Assembly: GCF_003709565.1 (NCBI RefSeq)
Contig: NZ_QNRC01000002.1
Coordinates: forward strand, 186,001 to 250,000
Source of the DNA: Paracoccus sigandri
GTDB taxonomy: Bacteria > Pseudomonadota > Alphaproteobacteria > Rhodobacterales > Rhodobacteraceae
Direction: 5' to 3'
Length of the DNA: 64,000 nt
Shown here: piece after piece, positions 18,691 through 27,757 of the stretch
Layout: every line of letters begins with the position of its first letter
Numbering within the stretch: the stretch's first letter is position 1
The notes under the pieces: model-generated
What the model was told of the DNA's origin: nothing
The model's database searches: none
Seen by the model: only the letters and a program-made list of their open reading frames with translations
Translations under genes and position numbers: made by a program

Positions 18691-19559
18691 TCTGGGTCGC
18701 GGCCACGCTGATCGCCGCCGCCGCCCAGACCCTGCGCAACGCCGCGCAATCGGGCCTGACCGGCCGGATCGGGACGATCGGCGCGACCGCGGTCCGCTTC
18801 GTCTTCGGCCTGCCCTTCGCGGCGCTGGCCCTTGCGCTTGCCGCGCCCTATCTCGAGCTGCCCCGCCCCGGCGGCGCCACGCTCGGCTATGCCGCATTGG
18901 GCGCGGGGGCGCAGATCGCCGCCACCGCCTTCATGCTGATCACCATGCGCGGCCAGGGCTTCGGCGTCGCCACCGCGCTGATGAAGACCGAGCCGGTTAC
19001 GCTGGCCGTGATCGGCGCGCTGCTGCTGGCCGAGCCGCTTGGCCCGGCGCGGATGGGCGCCATCGTGCTGGCGACCGCGGGGGTGCTGGTCGCCTCGGGC
19101 GCGCGCTGGTCGCGGGCGGCGCTGCGGCCGATCGCCACCGGGGTGACGGCGGGCGCGCTGTTCGGCCTGTCGGCCATCGGCTTTCGCGGCGCGATCCTGG
19201 CGCTGCCCGAGGGCGGCTTCTTCATCCGCGCGCTGCTGGTCCTGGTGCTGACGCTTGGCCTGCAGGCGCTGGCGATGGTCCTGTGGATGGCGGTGGCTGA
19301 CCGCGCCGGGCTGCGCGGGATGCTGTCGCTGTGGCGCAACTCGCTGGCCGCGGGGGCGCTGGGGGCCTTCGCCTCGCTGTTCTGGTTCATCGGCTTCGCG
19401 CTGACGCCCGCCGCCAATGTCCGCACGCTGGCGCTGATCGAGGTGCCGCTGGCGCAGATCCTGTCCGGCAGGGTCTTCCGGCAGAGCGTGCGGCCCGGCC
19501 AGGTCGCCGGCATGGCGATGATCGTGGTCGGCGTCGCCTGGCTGCTGACCACCGCCTGA
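18687..19559 (+). CDS. DMT-family (EamA-like) transporter
   Basis: A 290-residue membrane protein with ten hydrophobic segments, in the two-repeat EamA layout: the first repeat ends with [21 protein letters not shown] and the second with [14 protein letters not shown]. The family exports or imports small metabolites such as amino acids and nucleosides; the substrate is unknown here. It is coupled to hemE by a four-base overlap, which might hint at a tetrapyrrole-related substrate, but operon position alone is weak evidence. Confidence 0.9.
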   Translation: MIWVAATLIAAAAQTLRNAAQSGLTGRIGTIGATAVRFVFGLPFAALALALAAPYLELPRPGGATLGYAALGAGAQIAATAFMLITMRGQGFGVATALMKTEPVTLAVIGALLLAEPLGPARMGAIVLATAGVLVASGARWSRAALRPIATGVTAGALFGLSAIGFRGAILALPEGGFFIRALLVLVLTLGLQALAMVLWMAVADRAGLRGMLSLWRNSLAAGALGAFASLFWFIGFALTPAANVRTLALIEVPLAQILSGRVFRQSVRPGQVAGMAMIVVGVAWLLTTA

Positions 19560-19619
19560 GTGCAGGGCGCCGGCGCCTTTCCCCCGCCGATGGAATTATG
19601 ACGGGACGGTCACGTTCTC

Positions 19620-19637
19620 ATGTCAGCTGCGCGTCAG
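19620..19637 (+). promoter_or_regulatory. possible PHO-box-like direct repeat
   Basis: ATGTCAG-CTGC-GCGTCAG is a direct repeat with an 11-base period, the layout of a PhoB binding box, 45 bases before the DUF4956 start. The match to the CTGTCAT consensus is only partial, so this is a weak suggestion prompted by the polyphosphate-type gene downstream. Confidence 0.2.
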
Positions 19638-19682
19638 TTTCGTGACGCCGCCATTGACCCGAAAACGAAAACGAGGTTCGTG

Positions 19683-20276
19683 ATGACCGTCCTGAACTCC
19701 CTGCTTGCCATCCTGCCGCCGCTGGAAACCAGCCTGCGTTTCGGCCTGAACCTGCTGGCCATGCTGCTTCTGGTCTTCGGCCTCTATTACCGCCGCTATC
19801 GCGACAAGGAGCTGGTCACGGCGGCGGCCATGTTCAACGTCTTCGCCTTCGGGGTGCTGTCGATCCTGTCCTCGGTCGAGTTCGGGATCGGCGCGGGCTT
19901 CGGCCTGTTCGCGATCCTGGCGCTGTTCACGCTGCGGTCCGAGCAGATCTCGAAGACCGAGATCACCTATTTCTTCGGCTCGGTCTCGATCGCGGTGATC
20001 TGCGCCATTCCCGGCACCGGCCTGGCCTTCGTCGCCGGCGTGGTCACGCTGGTGCTGGTGATGGCCTGGGTGATCGACCATCCGCGGCTGCTGAAATCGG
20101 CCGACGGGGTGCGGCTGCACCTGGACAAGATCGACACCCATGCGCTGTCCGACCCCGCGCAGATGCGCCGCGAACTGTCGCGCCGCCTGGGGGTGGACGT
20201 GATGTCCTATCGCATCACCGAGCTGGACTACATCACCGACCGCGCCTCGATCGCGGTCTTCTTCCGCCGCGCCTGA
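19683..20276 (+). CDS. DUF4956 membrane protein
   Basis: A 197-residue protein with four hydrophobic segments in the first two thirds (LLAILPP onward; FAFGVLSILSSVEFGIGAG; IAVICAIPGTGLAFVAGVVTLV) and a soluble C-terminal part (about residues 135-197) containing LSRRLGVDVMSYRITELDY. This matches DUF4956, a family often paired with VTC-type polyphosphate polymerase proteins. The start at 19683 is chosen over the open frame from 19620 because the membrane region begins there. It is 14 bases before the VTC gene. Function unknown; a membrane partner for the VTC protein is a reasonable guess. Confidence 0.85.
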   Translation: MTVLNSLLAILPPLETSLRFGLNLLAMLLLVFGLYYRRYRDKELVTAAAMFNVFAFGVLSILSSVEFGIGAGFGLFAILALFTLRSEQISKTEITYFFGSVSIAVICAIPGTGLAFVAGVVTLVLVMAWVIDHPRLLKSADGVRLHLDKIDTHALSDPAQMRRELSRRLGVDVMSYRITELDYITDRASIAVFFRRA

Positions 20277-20290
20277 CCGGAGGGCTCATC

Positions 20291-21145
20291 ATGACCGATT
20301 CCATCGCCACCGCGCTTGCCCGCCTGCGCCCGATCTCGCTTGCGGCGCTGAACAGCAAGGCCGCCATGCTGGAGCGGCTGGACAACAAGTATATCGTCGC
20401 CGCCGCCGACATGGCGCAGCTGCTGCCCCTGCTCGCCCCGCATTTCGACGTGCTGGAGATCGGCGGCAAGCGCGTCTTCACCTATCGGACCTGCTATTTC
20501 GACGATGCCCGGCTGACCGCCTATCGCGCCCATCACCAGGGCCGGCGCCGCCGGGCCAAGGTCCGGGTCCGCGACTATTGCGACGCCGGGCTGCGCTTCC
20601 TGGAGATCAAGCTGAAGGACCGCCGCTCGATCACCGTCAAGAAGCGGCTGAAGCTGCCGCCGGGCGCCGATGCGCTGGACCGGCGCGGGCTGGACTTCAT
20701 CGATGCCGAATACCGCGCGCTCTACGGAGAGCCGTTTCCCGCCGGGCTGGATGCGGTGATCCGCATGGAATACCGCCGCATCACCCTGGTCGCCCGCGAG
20801 GGGGGCGAACGGATGACCATCGATACCGGACTGGTCTTCCGCACCGAGCGCAAGGAACGCGCCGTCGATCCCGGCCTGTTCATCATCGAGACGAAATCCG
20901 AGCGCGCCAACGGGCTGGCCGACAAGATCCTGCGGTCGCTGCATCTGCATCCGACCAAGCGGGTGTCGAAATATTGCGTCGGCATGGCATCGATGGGCCG
21001 GGCGCCGCGCGCCAACCGCTTCCTGCTGGCGATGCGGCGGCTGGGGCTGGCGCCGTTTTCGGACGGGGCCTACGGCGACCTGGCGCTCAGCCCCGCAGCA
21101 CCGGCAGCATCGAGGCCAGCAGCAGCGCGGCCATCAGCCAGTTGA
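20291..21145 (+). CDS. VTC-domain protein (putative polyphosphate polymerase)
   Basis: A 284-residue protein with the VTC tunnel-fold pattern: LERLDNKYIV, then FTYRTCYFD, KVRVRDY, FLEIKLKDRRSITVKKR, VIRMEYRRITL, MTIDTGL, FIIETKS and a final KRVSKYCVG. The alternating basic and acidic strands are the residues that bind nucleotide phosphates and metal in yeast Vtc4. Unlike yeast VTC it has no SPX domain and no membrane segment, which may be supplied by the DUF4956 partner just upstream. Polyphosphate synthesis from nucleotide is the family-based inference. The last 59 bases overlap the convergent LysE gene, and the tail after about residue 262 is low-complexity. Confidence 0.85.
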   Translation: MTDSIATALARLRPISLAALNSKAAMLERLDNKYIVAAADMAQLLPLLAPHFDVLEIGGKRVFTYRTCYFDDARLTAYRAHHQGRRRRAKVRVRDYCDAGLRFLEIKLKDRRSITVKKRLKLPPGADALDRRGLDFIDAEYRALYGEPFPAGLDAVIRMEYRRITLVAREGGERMTIDTGLVFRTERKERAVDPGLFIIETKSERANGLADKILRSLHLHPTKRVSKYCVGMASMGRAPRANRFLLAMRRLGLAPFSDGAYGDLALSPAAPAASRPAAARPSAS

Positions 21146-21674
21146 AGGCGCGCAGGCGGCGGGGGCTGGACAGCACGCGACGCAGCCCCTGCCCCATCGC
21201 CGCCCAGGCCGAGACCGTCGGCAGGTTCACCGCCGCGAAGACCAGCGCCACCACCGCCGCGCCGCCCACCCCCGCCGCATAGGCCGACAGCGCCCCCAGC
21301 GCCATCGCCCAGGCCTTGGGGTTGACCCATTGGAAGGCCGCTGCCTGCAGGAAGGTCAGCGGCCTGCCCGCCCCCGCCGTGCCTTCCGGGGCGCTGGCGG
21401 TCGCGATCTTCCAGGCCAGCCAGATCATATAGGCCAGGCTGACCCATTTCATCGCCGAGGCCAGCACCGGGTTGCCGGCGATCACCCGGTCGACCCCCAG
21501 CCCCAGCAGCGCCACCATCGCCCCGAAACCCAGCGAGACGCCCAGCATGTGCGGCACCGTCCGCCGGATGCCGAAATTCGCGCCCGAGGCCATCAGCATC
21601 ATGTTGTTCGGCCCCGGCGTGGCCGAGGTGACGAAGGCGAAGCCCGCCAGCGCAAGCATCAGATCCGCATTCAT
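21087..21674 (-). CDS. LysE family translocator
   Basis: A 195-residue amino-acid exporter family protein with the motif TSATPGPNNMMLMASG in the first helix and QWVNPKAWAMALGALSAY in the middle; six hydrophobic segments. The start at 21674 (MNADLMLALAGF) follows AAGGAAG. It is divergent from an Lrp-type regulator with 86 bases between the starts, the classic arrangement in which an Lrp/AsnC protein senses an amino acid and controls its exporter. The 3' end overlaps the VTC gene by 59 bases. Confidence 0.92.
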   Translation of the reverse strand: MNADLMLALAGFAFVTSATPGPNNMMLMASGANFGIRRTVPHMLGVSLGFGAMVALLGLGVDRVIAGNPVLASAMKWVSLAYMIWLAWKIATASAPEGTAGAGRPLTFLQAAAFQWVNPKAWAMALGALSAYAAGVGGAAVVALVFAAVNLPTVSAWAAMGQGLRRVLSSPRRLRAFNWLMAALLLASMLPVLRG

Positions 21675-21760
21675 GATCGCTTCCTTTCGCTGCAATCATG
21701 ACGCAGATCGCGCGCAATTTCCCTGTTATCATCGCGCCGGATTGGCTATCCTTGCAATCC

Positions 21761-22213
21761 ATGAGCCTCGACGACCGCATCAGCACACGGATATTGCAGG
21801 AACTGCGCCGCGACGGCAGGCTGCCGAATACCGAGCTTGCGGCGCGGGTGGGGCTGTCGCCCTCGGCCTGCCTGCGGCGGGTGCAGGAGCTGGAGCGGCG
21901 CGGGGTCATCGCCGGCTATCGCGCGATCATCAGCCCGCAGGCGCGCGGCGCGGGCTTCATCGCCTATGTCGCCGTCGGGTTGTCGCGCCATTCCAACGAG
22001 GCGCAGCTGGCCTTCGAGCGCGCCTGCCTGGCCGCCCCCGCCGTGCGCGAATGCCACAACATCACCGGCACGGTGGAATACCTGCTGCGGGTCGAGCTGG
22101 CCGACCTGGCCGCCTACAAGCAGTTCCACAGCGACGTGCTGGGCGCCTTTCCCTGGATCGCCACCATCACCACCCATGTGGTGATGGGCAGCCCCAAGGA
22201 CGAACGCGCCTAG
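21761..22213 (+). CDS. Lrp/AsnC family transcriptional regulator
   Basis: A 150-residue regulator: helix-turn-helix at about residues 5-50 (ISTRILQELRRDGRLPNTELAAR split by the turn, then VGLSPSACLRRVQELE), a linker, and an RAM effector domain (GYRAIISPQARGAGFIAYV, ITGTVEYLLRVEL). The start at 21761 (MSLDDRIS) is the family start; the longer frame from 21698 is not. Likely controls the divergent LysE exporter. The stop overlaps the convergent hemF stop by three bases. Confidence 0.92.
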   Translation: MSLDDRISTRILQELRRDGRLPNTELAARVGLSPSACLRRVQELERRGVIAGYRAIISPQARGAGFIAYVAVGLSRHSNEAQLAFERACLAAPAVRECHNITGTVEYLLRVELADLAAYKQFHSDVLGAFPWIATITTHVVMGSPKDERA

Positions 22214-23064
22214 ACCCACTTGGCCAGCGGCGGCAGGCTCATCAGCACGGCATCGGCGTTATGCCCGGTCTCCAGCCCGAACTTGGTGCCCCGGTCATAG
22301 ACCAGGTTGTATTCGGCATAGAGCCCGCGATGGATCAGCTGCGCGTCGCGATCGGCCTCGGTGAAGGGCTGGGCGCAGCGCGCCTCGGCCAGGGGCAGGA
22401 AGGCGGGCAGGAAGGCCTCGCCCACCGCGCGGGTGAAGGCGAAATCAGCCTGCCAGTCGCCGCTGTTCAGGTCGTCGAAGAAGATCCCGCCGACGCCGCG
22501 GGCGCGGCCGCGATGCGGGATGAAGAAATATTCGTCCGCCCAGGCCTTGAAACGGTCGTAGTAATCCGCGCCATGCGCCGCGCAGGCCGCGCGCAGCCTG
22601 TCGTGGAAATGCGCGGTGTCCTCGGGATATTCAATGCAGGGGTTCAGGTCCGCGCCGCCCCCGAACCACCAGGCGCCGGGGGTCCAGAACATGCGGGTGT
22701 TCATGTGGACGGCCGGGGCGTGCGGGTTCTGCATATGCGCAACGAGGCTGATCCCCGAGGCCCAGAAGCGCGGATCGCTGTCCATGCCCGGCACGCCGCG
22801 CGCCGCCATCGCGGCCTGCGCCCTGGGGGCCAGCGTGCCGTGGACCTCGGACCAGTTGACGCCGACCTTCTCGAAGACCCGGCCGCCGCGCATCACCGAC
22901 ATGATCCCGCCGCCGCCATCCTCGCCCCGTTGCGTCGGCGTGACCTGGAACCGGCCCGCCGGGCCATTGCCGGACCCGCGATCCTCCAGCGCCTCGAAGG
23001 CCAGGGTGATGCGGTCGCGCAATTCGCGGAACCATGTGGCGGCGCTGCGGCGTTGTTCGTCCAT
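22210..23064 (-). CDS. hemF: coproporphyrinogen III oxidase, oxygen-dependent
   Basis: A 284-residue enzyme that oxidatively decarboxylates coproporphyrinogen III to protoporphyrinogen IX using oxygen. Diagnostic segments are GGGGIMSVMRGGRVFEKVGVN (as GGGGIMSVM and VFEKVGVN), HMNTRMFW, WFGGGADLNP, HFHDRLRAAC, GVGGIFFDDL and YAEYNLVYDRGT. The start at 23064 (MDEQRRSAATWF) is the family start. It needs oxygen, so an anaerobic counterpart (hemN) would be expected elsewhere in the genome. No clear FNR-type site is seen before it. Confidence 0.96.
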   Translation of the reverse strand: MDEQRRSAATWFRELRDRITLAFEALEDRGSGNGPAGRFQVTPTQRGEDGGGGIMSVMRGGRVFEKVGVNWSEVHGTLAPRAQAAMAARGVPGMDSDPRFWASGISLVAHMQNPHAPAVHMNTRMFWTPGAWWFGGGADLNPCIEYPEDTAHFHDRLRAACAAHGADYYDRFKAWADEYFFIPHRGRARGVGGIFFDDLNSGDWQADFAFTRAVGEAFLPAFLPLAEARCAQPFTEADRDAQLIHRGLYAEYNLVYDRGTKFGLETGHNADAVLMSLPPLAKWV

Positions 23065-23140
23065 GAGGTCCTCATTCGTGATTTGCCAAGCCCGTCCCGG
23101 CGCGGCTAGCATCCCATAACCCGCTGTAAAGAGACCGGCC

Positions 23141-23554
23141 ATGACCCGCAACTCTGCCATTGCCCTGATCCTGACCCTGCCGCTGCTGGCCGCCTGCGGC
23201 ACGCCGCAGGAACGCTGCATCAGCCGCCATACCGGCGAATACCGCAATGTCAGCCGGTTGCTGGCCGAGGTCGAGGGCAACTTGGCGCGCGGCTATGCCT
23301 GGGAGGAACGGCAGGTGGTGCGCGACCGGCTGACCCATTGCCGCAGCTATGAACGCGGCAGGGATGGCAAGGTCTATCCGGTCGTGGTGCCCTGCTGGCG
23401 CGACTATGTCGACACGCAGCGCTATCGCGTGCCGATCGACCCGGCGGTCGAGACCCGCAAGCGCGACAACCTGGCCGCCAGGAAGGCCCAGCTGTCGGGC
23501 CAGGCGGCCGCCTATGTCCAGGCCTGCCAGGCCGCCTTCCCCGAGAACGACTAG
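23141..23554 (+). CDS. small predicted lipoprotein of unknown function
   Basis: A 137-residue protein with a lipoprotein signal peptide: basic start, hydrophobic core, and lipobox LLAAC with the modified Cys at residue 19. The mature part has four further cysteines and a charged helical pattern (VSRLLAEVEGNLARGYAWEE). It resembles conserved Rhodobacterales lipoproteins but I cannot name a family. It is divergent from hemF and its stop overlaps the convergent SDR gene by four bases. Confidence 0.8.
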   Translation: MTRNSAIALILTLPLLAACGTPQERCISRHTGEYRNVSRLLAEVEGNLARGYAWEERQVVRDRLTHCRSYERGRDGKVYPVVVPCWRDYVDTQRYRVPIDPAVETRKRDNLAARKAQLSGQAAAYVQACQAAFPEND

Positions 23555-24384
23555 ACCGGGCGCGCACCCGGCCCCGCGCCGGTCACCGCATCGACCAGGC
23601 TGCGCCCGCCATCCACGGTCAGGACCTGGCCGGTGACGAAGCGCGCACCCTCGCTGACCAGATAGTGGACGACCTCGGTCAGCTCGTCCGGGGCGGCGAT
23701 GCGGCCAAGCGGCGTGCCCGCCAGCATGCGGCTGCGCAGGCCCGGATCGGTCTTCAGCGCGGCCTGCAATTCATGCGACATGACGCTGCCGAAACGGACC
23801 GCGTTGACGCGGATCCGATGCGGCGCCAGCACCAGCGCAAGGTTCCGCGTCGCCTGTTCCTGCGCCGCGCAGGCGATGGAATAGCCCATCTTCTCGGGCG
23901 CCGGCCGCGCGCCCGCCAGCGTGGTCAGGTTGACGATCGCCCCCGCCTGCGCCCCGGCCTGCGCGCCCTCGCCGCCCGCCTCGGCCTGCTTCATCATCCG
24001 CCGGGCCACGATCTGCGACAGCCGCAGGCTGCCCAGGACATTGTGGCGCAGCATCTCCTCGACCTCCTGGGGGTCGGCCTCCAGCGGGTCGGAATCCTTC
24101 ACCAGCCGATGCGCATTGACCAGGATGTCGACCCGGTCGAAGGCATCCAGCGTCGCCGACAGCAGGTTGGCCAGCGCCAGCCGCGCCGACAGGTCGCCCG
24201 AGAAGATGCGCACCGGCCCCGATTCGCGATCATGGCCGGCCAGTTCCGTCTCCAGCGCGGCCTCGTCGCAATCGGCGAACATGACATTCGCGCCGCGTTC
24301 GGCGAAATGGCGGCCGATGGCCAGGCCGATGCCGTGGCCGGCGCCGGTCACGATGGCGGTCTTGCCCTGGATCGACAGGCTCAT
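23551..24384 (-). CDS. SDR-family oxidoreductase with an atypical active site
   Basis: A 277-residue Rossmann-fold protein. The nucleotide-binding glycines are intact (TGAGHGIG, residues 14-21). The classical NNAG motif reads LVNAHR, the serine position is TT, and the catalytic Tyr-x3-Lys reads YSIAC (Y168, C172): the lysine is replaced by cysteine. The C-terminal GQVLTVDGGRSL is typical of the family. The gene is intact, so it is either a catalytically altered enzyme or a non-enzymatic NAD-sensing member. A Gly/Ala-rich insertion (AGGEGAQAGAQAGA) sits near residue 140. It overlaps the methyltransferase gene by four bases. Confidence 0.88.
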   Translation of the reverse strand: MSLSIQGKTAIVTGAGHGIGLAIGRHFAERGANVMFADCDEAALETELAGHDRESGPVRIFSGDLSARLALANLLSATLDAFDRVDILVNAHRLVKDSDPLEADPQEVEEMLRHNVLGSLRLSQIVARRMMKQAEAGGEGAQAGAQAGAIVNLTTLAGARPAPEKMGYSIACAAQEQATRNLALVLAPHRIRVNAVRFGSVMSHELQAALKTDPGLRSRMLAGTPLGRIAAPDELTEVVHYLVSEGARFVTGQVLTVDGGRSLVDAVTGAGPGARPV

Positions 24385-25391
24385 CGCCGTTTCCTCGGCG
24401 CCGGCGCGGCGCCGCGCCCCGCGCCCGTGGCCTCGATCACCTTGAAGCGCGTATCGCCGCCGATTTCCTCGTGCCGGGCGAAATGCGCGGCCAGCACCGA
24501 TTCATAGGGAAGATGCCGGTTCGCGACCATCCACAGCCGGCCCGCGCCGGTCAGAAGCCGCGCGGCGGCGGCGATGAAGGCGGCGCCCAGCTTCGGATCG
24601 GCGCTGCGCCCGGCATGGAAGGGCGGGTTCATGATGACGCCGTTCACCGGCTCGGGCAGGCGGAAATCGCGCGCATCGGCCCAGTGGAAGCGTGCCCGCG
24701 GATCGGTCACGTTGCGGCGCGCGGCCTCCAGGGCGTCATGATCGGCCTCGACCAGGTGCAGGACCTCGATCCCGTCGCGCGCCAGCGCCTGCGCCGACAG
24801 CCAGCCCCAGCCCGCGCCCAGGTCCACGACGCGGATCGGCAGCCGCTCGGGCAGATGCCGCGCCAAGAGGGCCGAGCCGGCATCGACGCCATCGGCCGAA
24901 AACACGCCGGGCCGGGTGACGAAACCCGGCGCCGCCTCGGCCGTCCGCGCGGCCCAGTCGGGCGGCAGCCAGTCGCCGGCGGGAACGGTCAGGCGAAAGA
25001 TCTTGCCATGCGCCTTGCTGTGGACCTCTTCGACGGGGGCCAGCGCGCGCAGCTCCTTCAGGATGCTGTCGACCCCGTCGGTCTTCTGCCCGTCGATCCA
25101 CAGGGCGGCGCCGGGGGCCAGCCGCGCGGCGGCGTCAGTGATGCGCGCCCGCGCCGCCGGCTTGGCGCGCGGCAGGAAGACCAGCGCCAGGTCGAAATCG
25201 CCCTCGACATGCGGGGCGACCTGCCAGCCCTGCGCCTTCAGCGCCTGATGATCGGGGAAATTCCCCTGCTGCACCCAGCTCCGCGCCGGATCGAGAGGGG
25301 CCAGAGACGCATCCGCCCCCGCCCCGATCACCAGCACACGGCCCTCCGGCGCGCCGGAGGGGAAGGCGCTTTCCAGTCGTGATATTGCCAC
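24381..25391 (-). CDS. class I SAM-dependent methyltransferase, RsmC-like
   Basis: A 336-residue protein with two tandem methyltransferase-like halves. The N-terminal half is degenerate; the C-terminal half has the SAM-binding DLGAGWGWLS, acidic LVEAD, and the NPPF motif in GVIMNPPFHAGR that marks enzymes methylating exocyclic amino groups of bases. This is the RsmC layout (16S rRNA guanine-1207 N2 methylation), and that is the likely role. The basic tail APAPRKRR may bind rRNA. Coupled to the SDR gene downstream; clpS lies just after on the other side. Confidence 0.87.
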   Translation of the reverse strand: MAISRLESAFPSGAPEGRVLVIGAGADASLAPLDPARSWVQQGNFPDHQALKAQGWQVAPHVEGDFDLALVFLPRAKPAARARITDAAARLAPGAALWIDGQKTDGVDSILKELRALAPVEEVHSKAHGKIFRLTVPAGDWLPPDWAARTAEAAPGFVTRPGVFSADGVDAGSALLARHLPERLPIRVVDLGAGWGWLSAQALARDGIEVLHLVEADHDALEAARRNVTDPRARFHWADARDFRLPEPVNGVIMNPPFHAGRSADPKLGAAFIAAAARLLTGAGRLWMVANRHLPYESVLAAHFARHEEIGGDTRFKVIEATGAGRGAAPAPRKRR

Positions 25392-25394
25392 GGT

Positions 25395-25724
25395 CTACTC
25401 TTTTTCCATCGTGCATTGCAGGGGATGCTGCTGGCGCCGGGCCAGCTCCATCACCTGGGCGACCTTCGTCTCGGCCACCTCGTGCGAGAAGACGCCGACC
25501 ACCGCCACGCCGCGACGATGCACGGTCAGCATGATCTCGATCGCCTGCGCATGGGTCATGTTGAACAGCCGTTCCAGCACATGCACGACGAATTCCATCG
25601 GCGTGAAATCATCGTTCAGCATCAGCACCTTGTACATGGGCGGACGCTGCGGCTTGGTGCGCGGCTTGACGGCCAGGTCGGACTGGCCGTCGGGGTTGCT
25701 GGGATCGGACATCCAATGCGTCAT
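25395..25724 (-). CDS. clpS: ATP-dependent Clp protease adaptor ClpS
   Basis: A 109-residue adaptor that delivers N-degron substrates to ClpAP. The core shows [21 protein letters not shown], including the Asn-Asp of the N-degron pocket, then [21 protein letters not shown]. Start at 25724 (MTHWMSDP) or 25712 (MSDPSNPDG); no strong ribosome-binding site distinguishes them. The longer open frame from 25922 is not family-like. The extended hydrophilic N-terminal arm is normal. Confidence 0.93.
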   Translation of the reverse strand: MTHWMSDPSNPDGQSDLAVKPRTKPQRPPMYKVLMLNDDFTPMEFVVHVLERLFNMTHAQAIEIMLTVHRRGVAVVGVFSHEVAETKVAQVMELARRQQHPLQCTMEKE

Positions 25725-26016
25725 GGGCGGATCGCTGCGGCCTTTGCAAGCGTGGGTCTGCTTCGTCGGGCGGGGGCGGCGCCGATCGTTCCCGGGCCGC
25801 CATCCTTGAAATATAGTCGAAATCGGCGGCGTTGGAACCCCCCGGAACAGCCGCGCCGCGACCGCGGGGGGCCTGCCGCGCAGGTTCCGGCGCATCGCCC
25901 GAGGAAAATAACTCAAATGCACGGTTTTCTGGTGAAAAGTCTCGTGCTATTGTCCAAATATTAAGTATGGGCGTGCGACAAAAGACACGCCTGCTTGAGG
26001 CAGAGAGACCGCGACA

Positions 26017-27699
26017 GTGACCAGATTCCTTCCGACAGCCCGCCTGTGGGCCCTGCTGCTGATGGCAGCGATCCTGCCCGCGCAGCTCAGCGCGGCGCCC
26101 TTCGCGGCCCATGTGATGGATGCGCGCACCGGCCAGCCGATCTACAGCCAGAATGCGGATACCCGCCTGCATCCGGCCTCGCTGACCAAGATGATGACGC
26201 TCTACCTGGCCTTCGCCGCGATCGAGCGCGGCCAGGTGCGGCTCGATTCCAAGTTCACCATCTCCTCGAAGGCCGCGGCCGAGCCGCCCTCGAAGCTGGG
26301 CCTGCGCGCCGGCCAGCAGATCGAGCTGCGCTATCTGATCCGCGCCGCCGCGATCAAGTCGGCCAACGACGCCGCCACCGCGATCGGCGAGGGGCTGGCC
26401 GGATCCGAAAGCGCCTTCGCCCAGCAGATGACGGCGACGGCGCGGGCGCTGGGGATGCGCAACACCCAGTTCCGTAACGCCCATGGCCTGACGCAAGAGG
26501 GGCATTATTCCACCGCCCATGACATGAGCATCATGGGCCGCCGGCTGTTCTACGATTTCCCGCAATATTACAACATCTTCTCGCGCCGCTCGGCGGATGC
26601 GGGCATCGCCCAGGTGGCCTCGACCAACAAGCGTTTCCTGGACGATTACAGCGGCGCGGACGGGATCAAGACCGGCTATACCCGCGCCGCCGGCTTCAAC
26701 CTGACCGCCTCGGCGCAGCGCGGCAACAAGCGGCTGATCGCCACCGTCTTCGGCGGCACCTCGACCGCGCAGCGCAACCAGGTGATGTCGCAACTGCTGG
26801 ATGCCGGCTTCAACCGCGTGCCCAACCGGGTCCGCGAAGTCCGCCCCGAACCGCCGCAATTGCTGGCCCAGAAGGTCGTCCGCCGCGCCCAGGTCGAACC
26901 CGCGCCCGCCGCGACCCAGGCCCAGCCGCAGCGGCTGGTCCTGACCGCCTCGGCCGCGCCGCGCCGGGTGGAACGCCCGGCACAGGCGGCCTCGACCGCG
27001 AATGCCTTTGCCGCCGCCCCCGCCGCGGCGCCCCAGCCGCAGACGACAGGCCGGACCACCGCGCTGAGCCTTGCGGCCAGCGCCCGGCCGCAGCTGCGGC
27101 CCGCGGCCCGCTCGAATGCCGTGGAGGCCGCGGTAGAGATGGCCGCCGCCCAGACCCCCGCCGCCCAGGCCCCCGAATCGCAAAGCGCCAGCCTGGCCGC
27201 GCCGGTCCTGGCAAGCTCGTCGCGCCCGGCCCGCTCGCCGCGGTCGCGCCAAGCCGCCAGCACCGCCGATGTCGCGCAGGCCGAACCCGCGCCCGAACCC
27301 GCCGTCGCCGCGGCGGCCCCGGCCCCGGCCCCGGCGGGCTCGCTCAGCCTCGATGCCTCGCGCGCGCCGAAGCCGCGCTCCGAGACGGTGATCCTGGCGG
27401 CGATGGGCGAAGGCGACCTGGCCAATCCCGAGGCGGTCGAGATCGTCCGCCGCCCGGCCAATGGCGGCCGCAGCTGGGGCGTGTCGCTTGGGCTCTATGG
27501 CTCGCGCGCCGAAGCCGACCGGCTGTTGCTGCGCGCCGCCCTGCAGGACGGCGCCACGCTGGGACAGGCCCGGCGCAACATCGCCGACACCAAGCGCGGG
27601 TTCGAGGCGCATTTCGTCAATCTCAGCAAGGCCGAGGCCGAACTGGCCTGCAGCCGTCTCAGCGCGCGCCAGCAGAACTGCACGGTCGTCGGTCCCTGA
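26017..27699 (+). CDS. D-alanyl-D-alanine carboxypeptidase with SPOR domain
   Basis: A 560-residue exported penicillin-binding protein. After a signal peptide (about residues 1-26) comes the S11 peptidase domain with S55-LT-K58, S115-A-N117 and K218-T-G220, the three active-site motifs. A proline/alanine-rich linker of about 200 residues follows, and a C-terminal SPOR domain (about 485-558) that binds denuded glycan at the septum. It trims pentapeptide stems and is probably recruited to division sites. The start is GTG at 26017. A clear terminator follows. The linker is much longer than in DacA-type enzymes, a common feature in Rhodobacterales. Confidence 0.93.
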   Translation: MTRFLPTARLWALLLMAAILPAQLSAAPFAAHVMDARTGQPIYSQNADTRLHPASLTKMMTLYLAFAAIERGQVRLDSKFTISSKAAAEPPSKLGLRAGQQIELRYLIRAAAIKSANDAATAIGEGLAGSESAFAQQMTATARALGMRNTQFRNAHGLTQEGHYSTAHDMSIMGRRLFYDFPQYYNIFSRRSADAGIAQVASTNKRFLDDYSGADGIKTGYTRAAGFNLTASAQRGNKRLIATVFGGTSTAQRNQVMSQLLDAGFNRVPNRVREVRPEPPQLLAQKVVRRAQVEPAPAATQAQPQRLVLTASAAPRRVERPAQAASTANAFAAAPAAAPQPQTTGRTTALSLAASARPQLRPAARSNAVEAAVEMAAAQTPAAQAPESQSASLAAPVLASSSRPARSPRSRQAASTADVAQAEPAPEPAVAAAAPAPAPAGSLSLDASRAPKPRSETVILAAMGEGDLANPEAVEIVRRPANGGRSWGVSLGLYGSRAEADRLLLRAALQDGATLGQARRNIADTKRGFEAHFVNLSKAEAELACSRLSARQQNCTVVGP

Positions 27700-27729
27700 G
27701 CGGCGCCGAAAATCCGAACCGGATGCACG

Positions 27730-27757
27730 AGAGCGGGGCCGAAACCCCGCTCTTTTC
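27730..27757 (+). terminator. intrinsic terminator after the carboxypeptidase gene
   Basis: Stem AGAGCGGGG with CCCCGCTCT, loop CCGAAA, followed by TTTTCTC. It lies 31 bases after the stop codon. Confidence 0.85.

Noticed and set aside
23065..23140. FNR-type site before hemF
   Set aside because: No TTGAT-N4-ATCAA match within two mismatches was found in the short divergent region.
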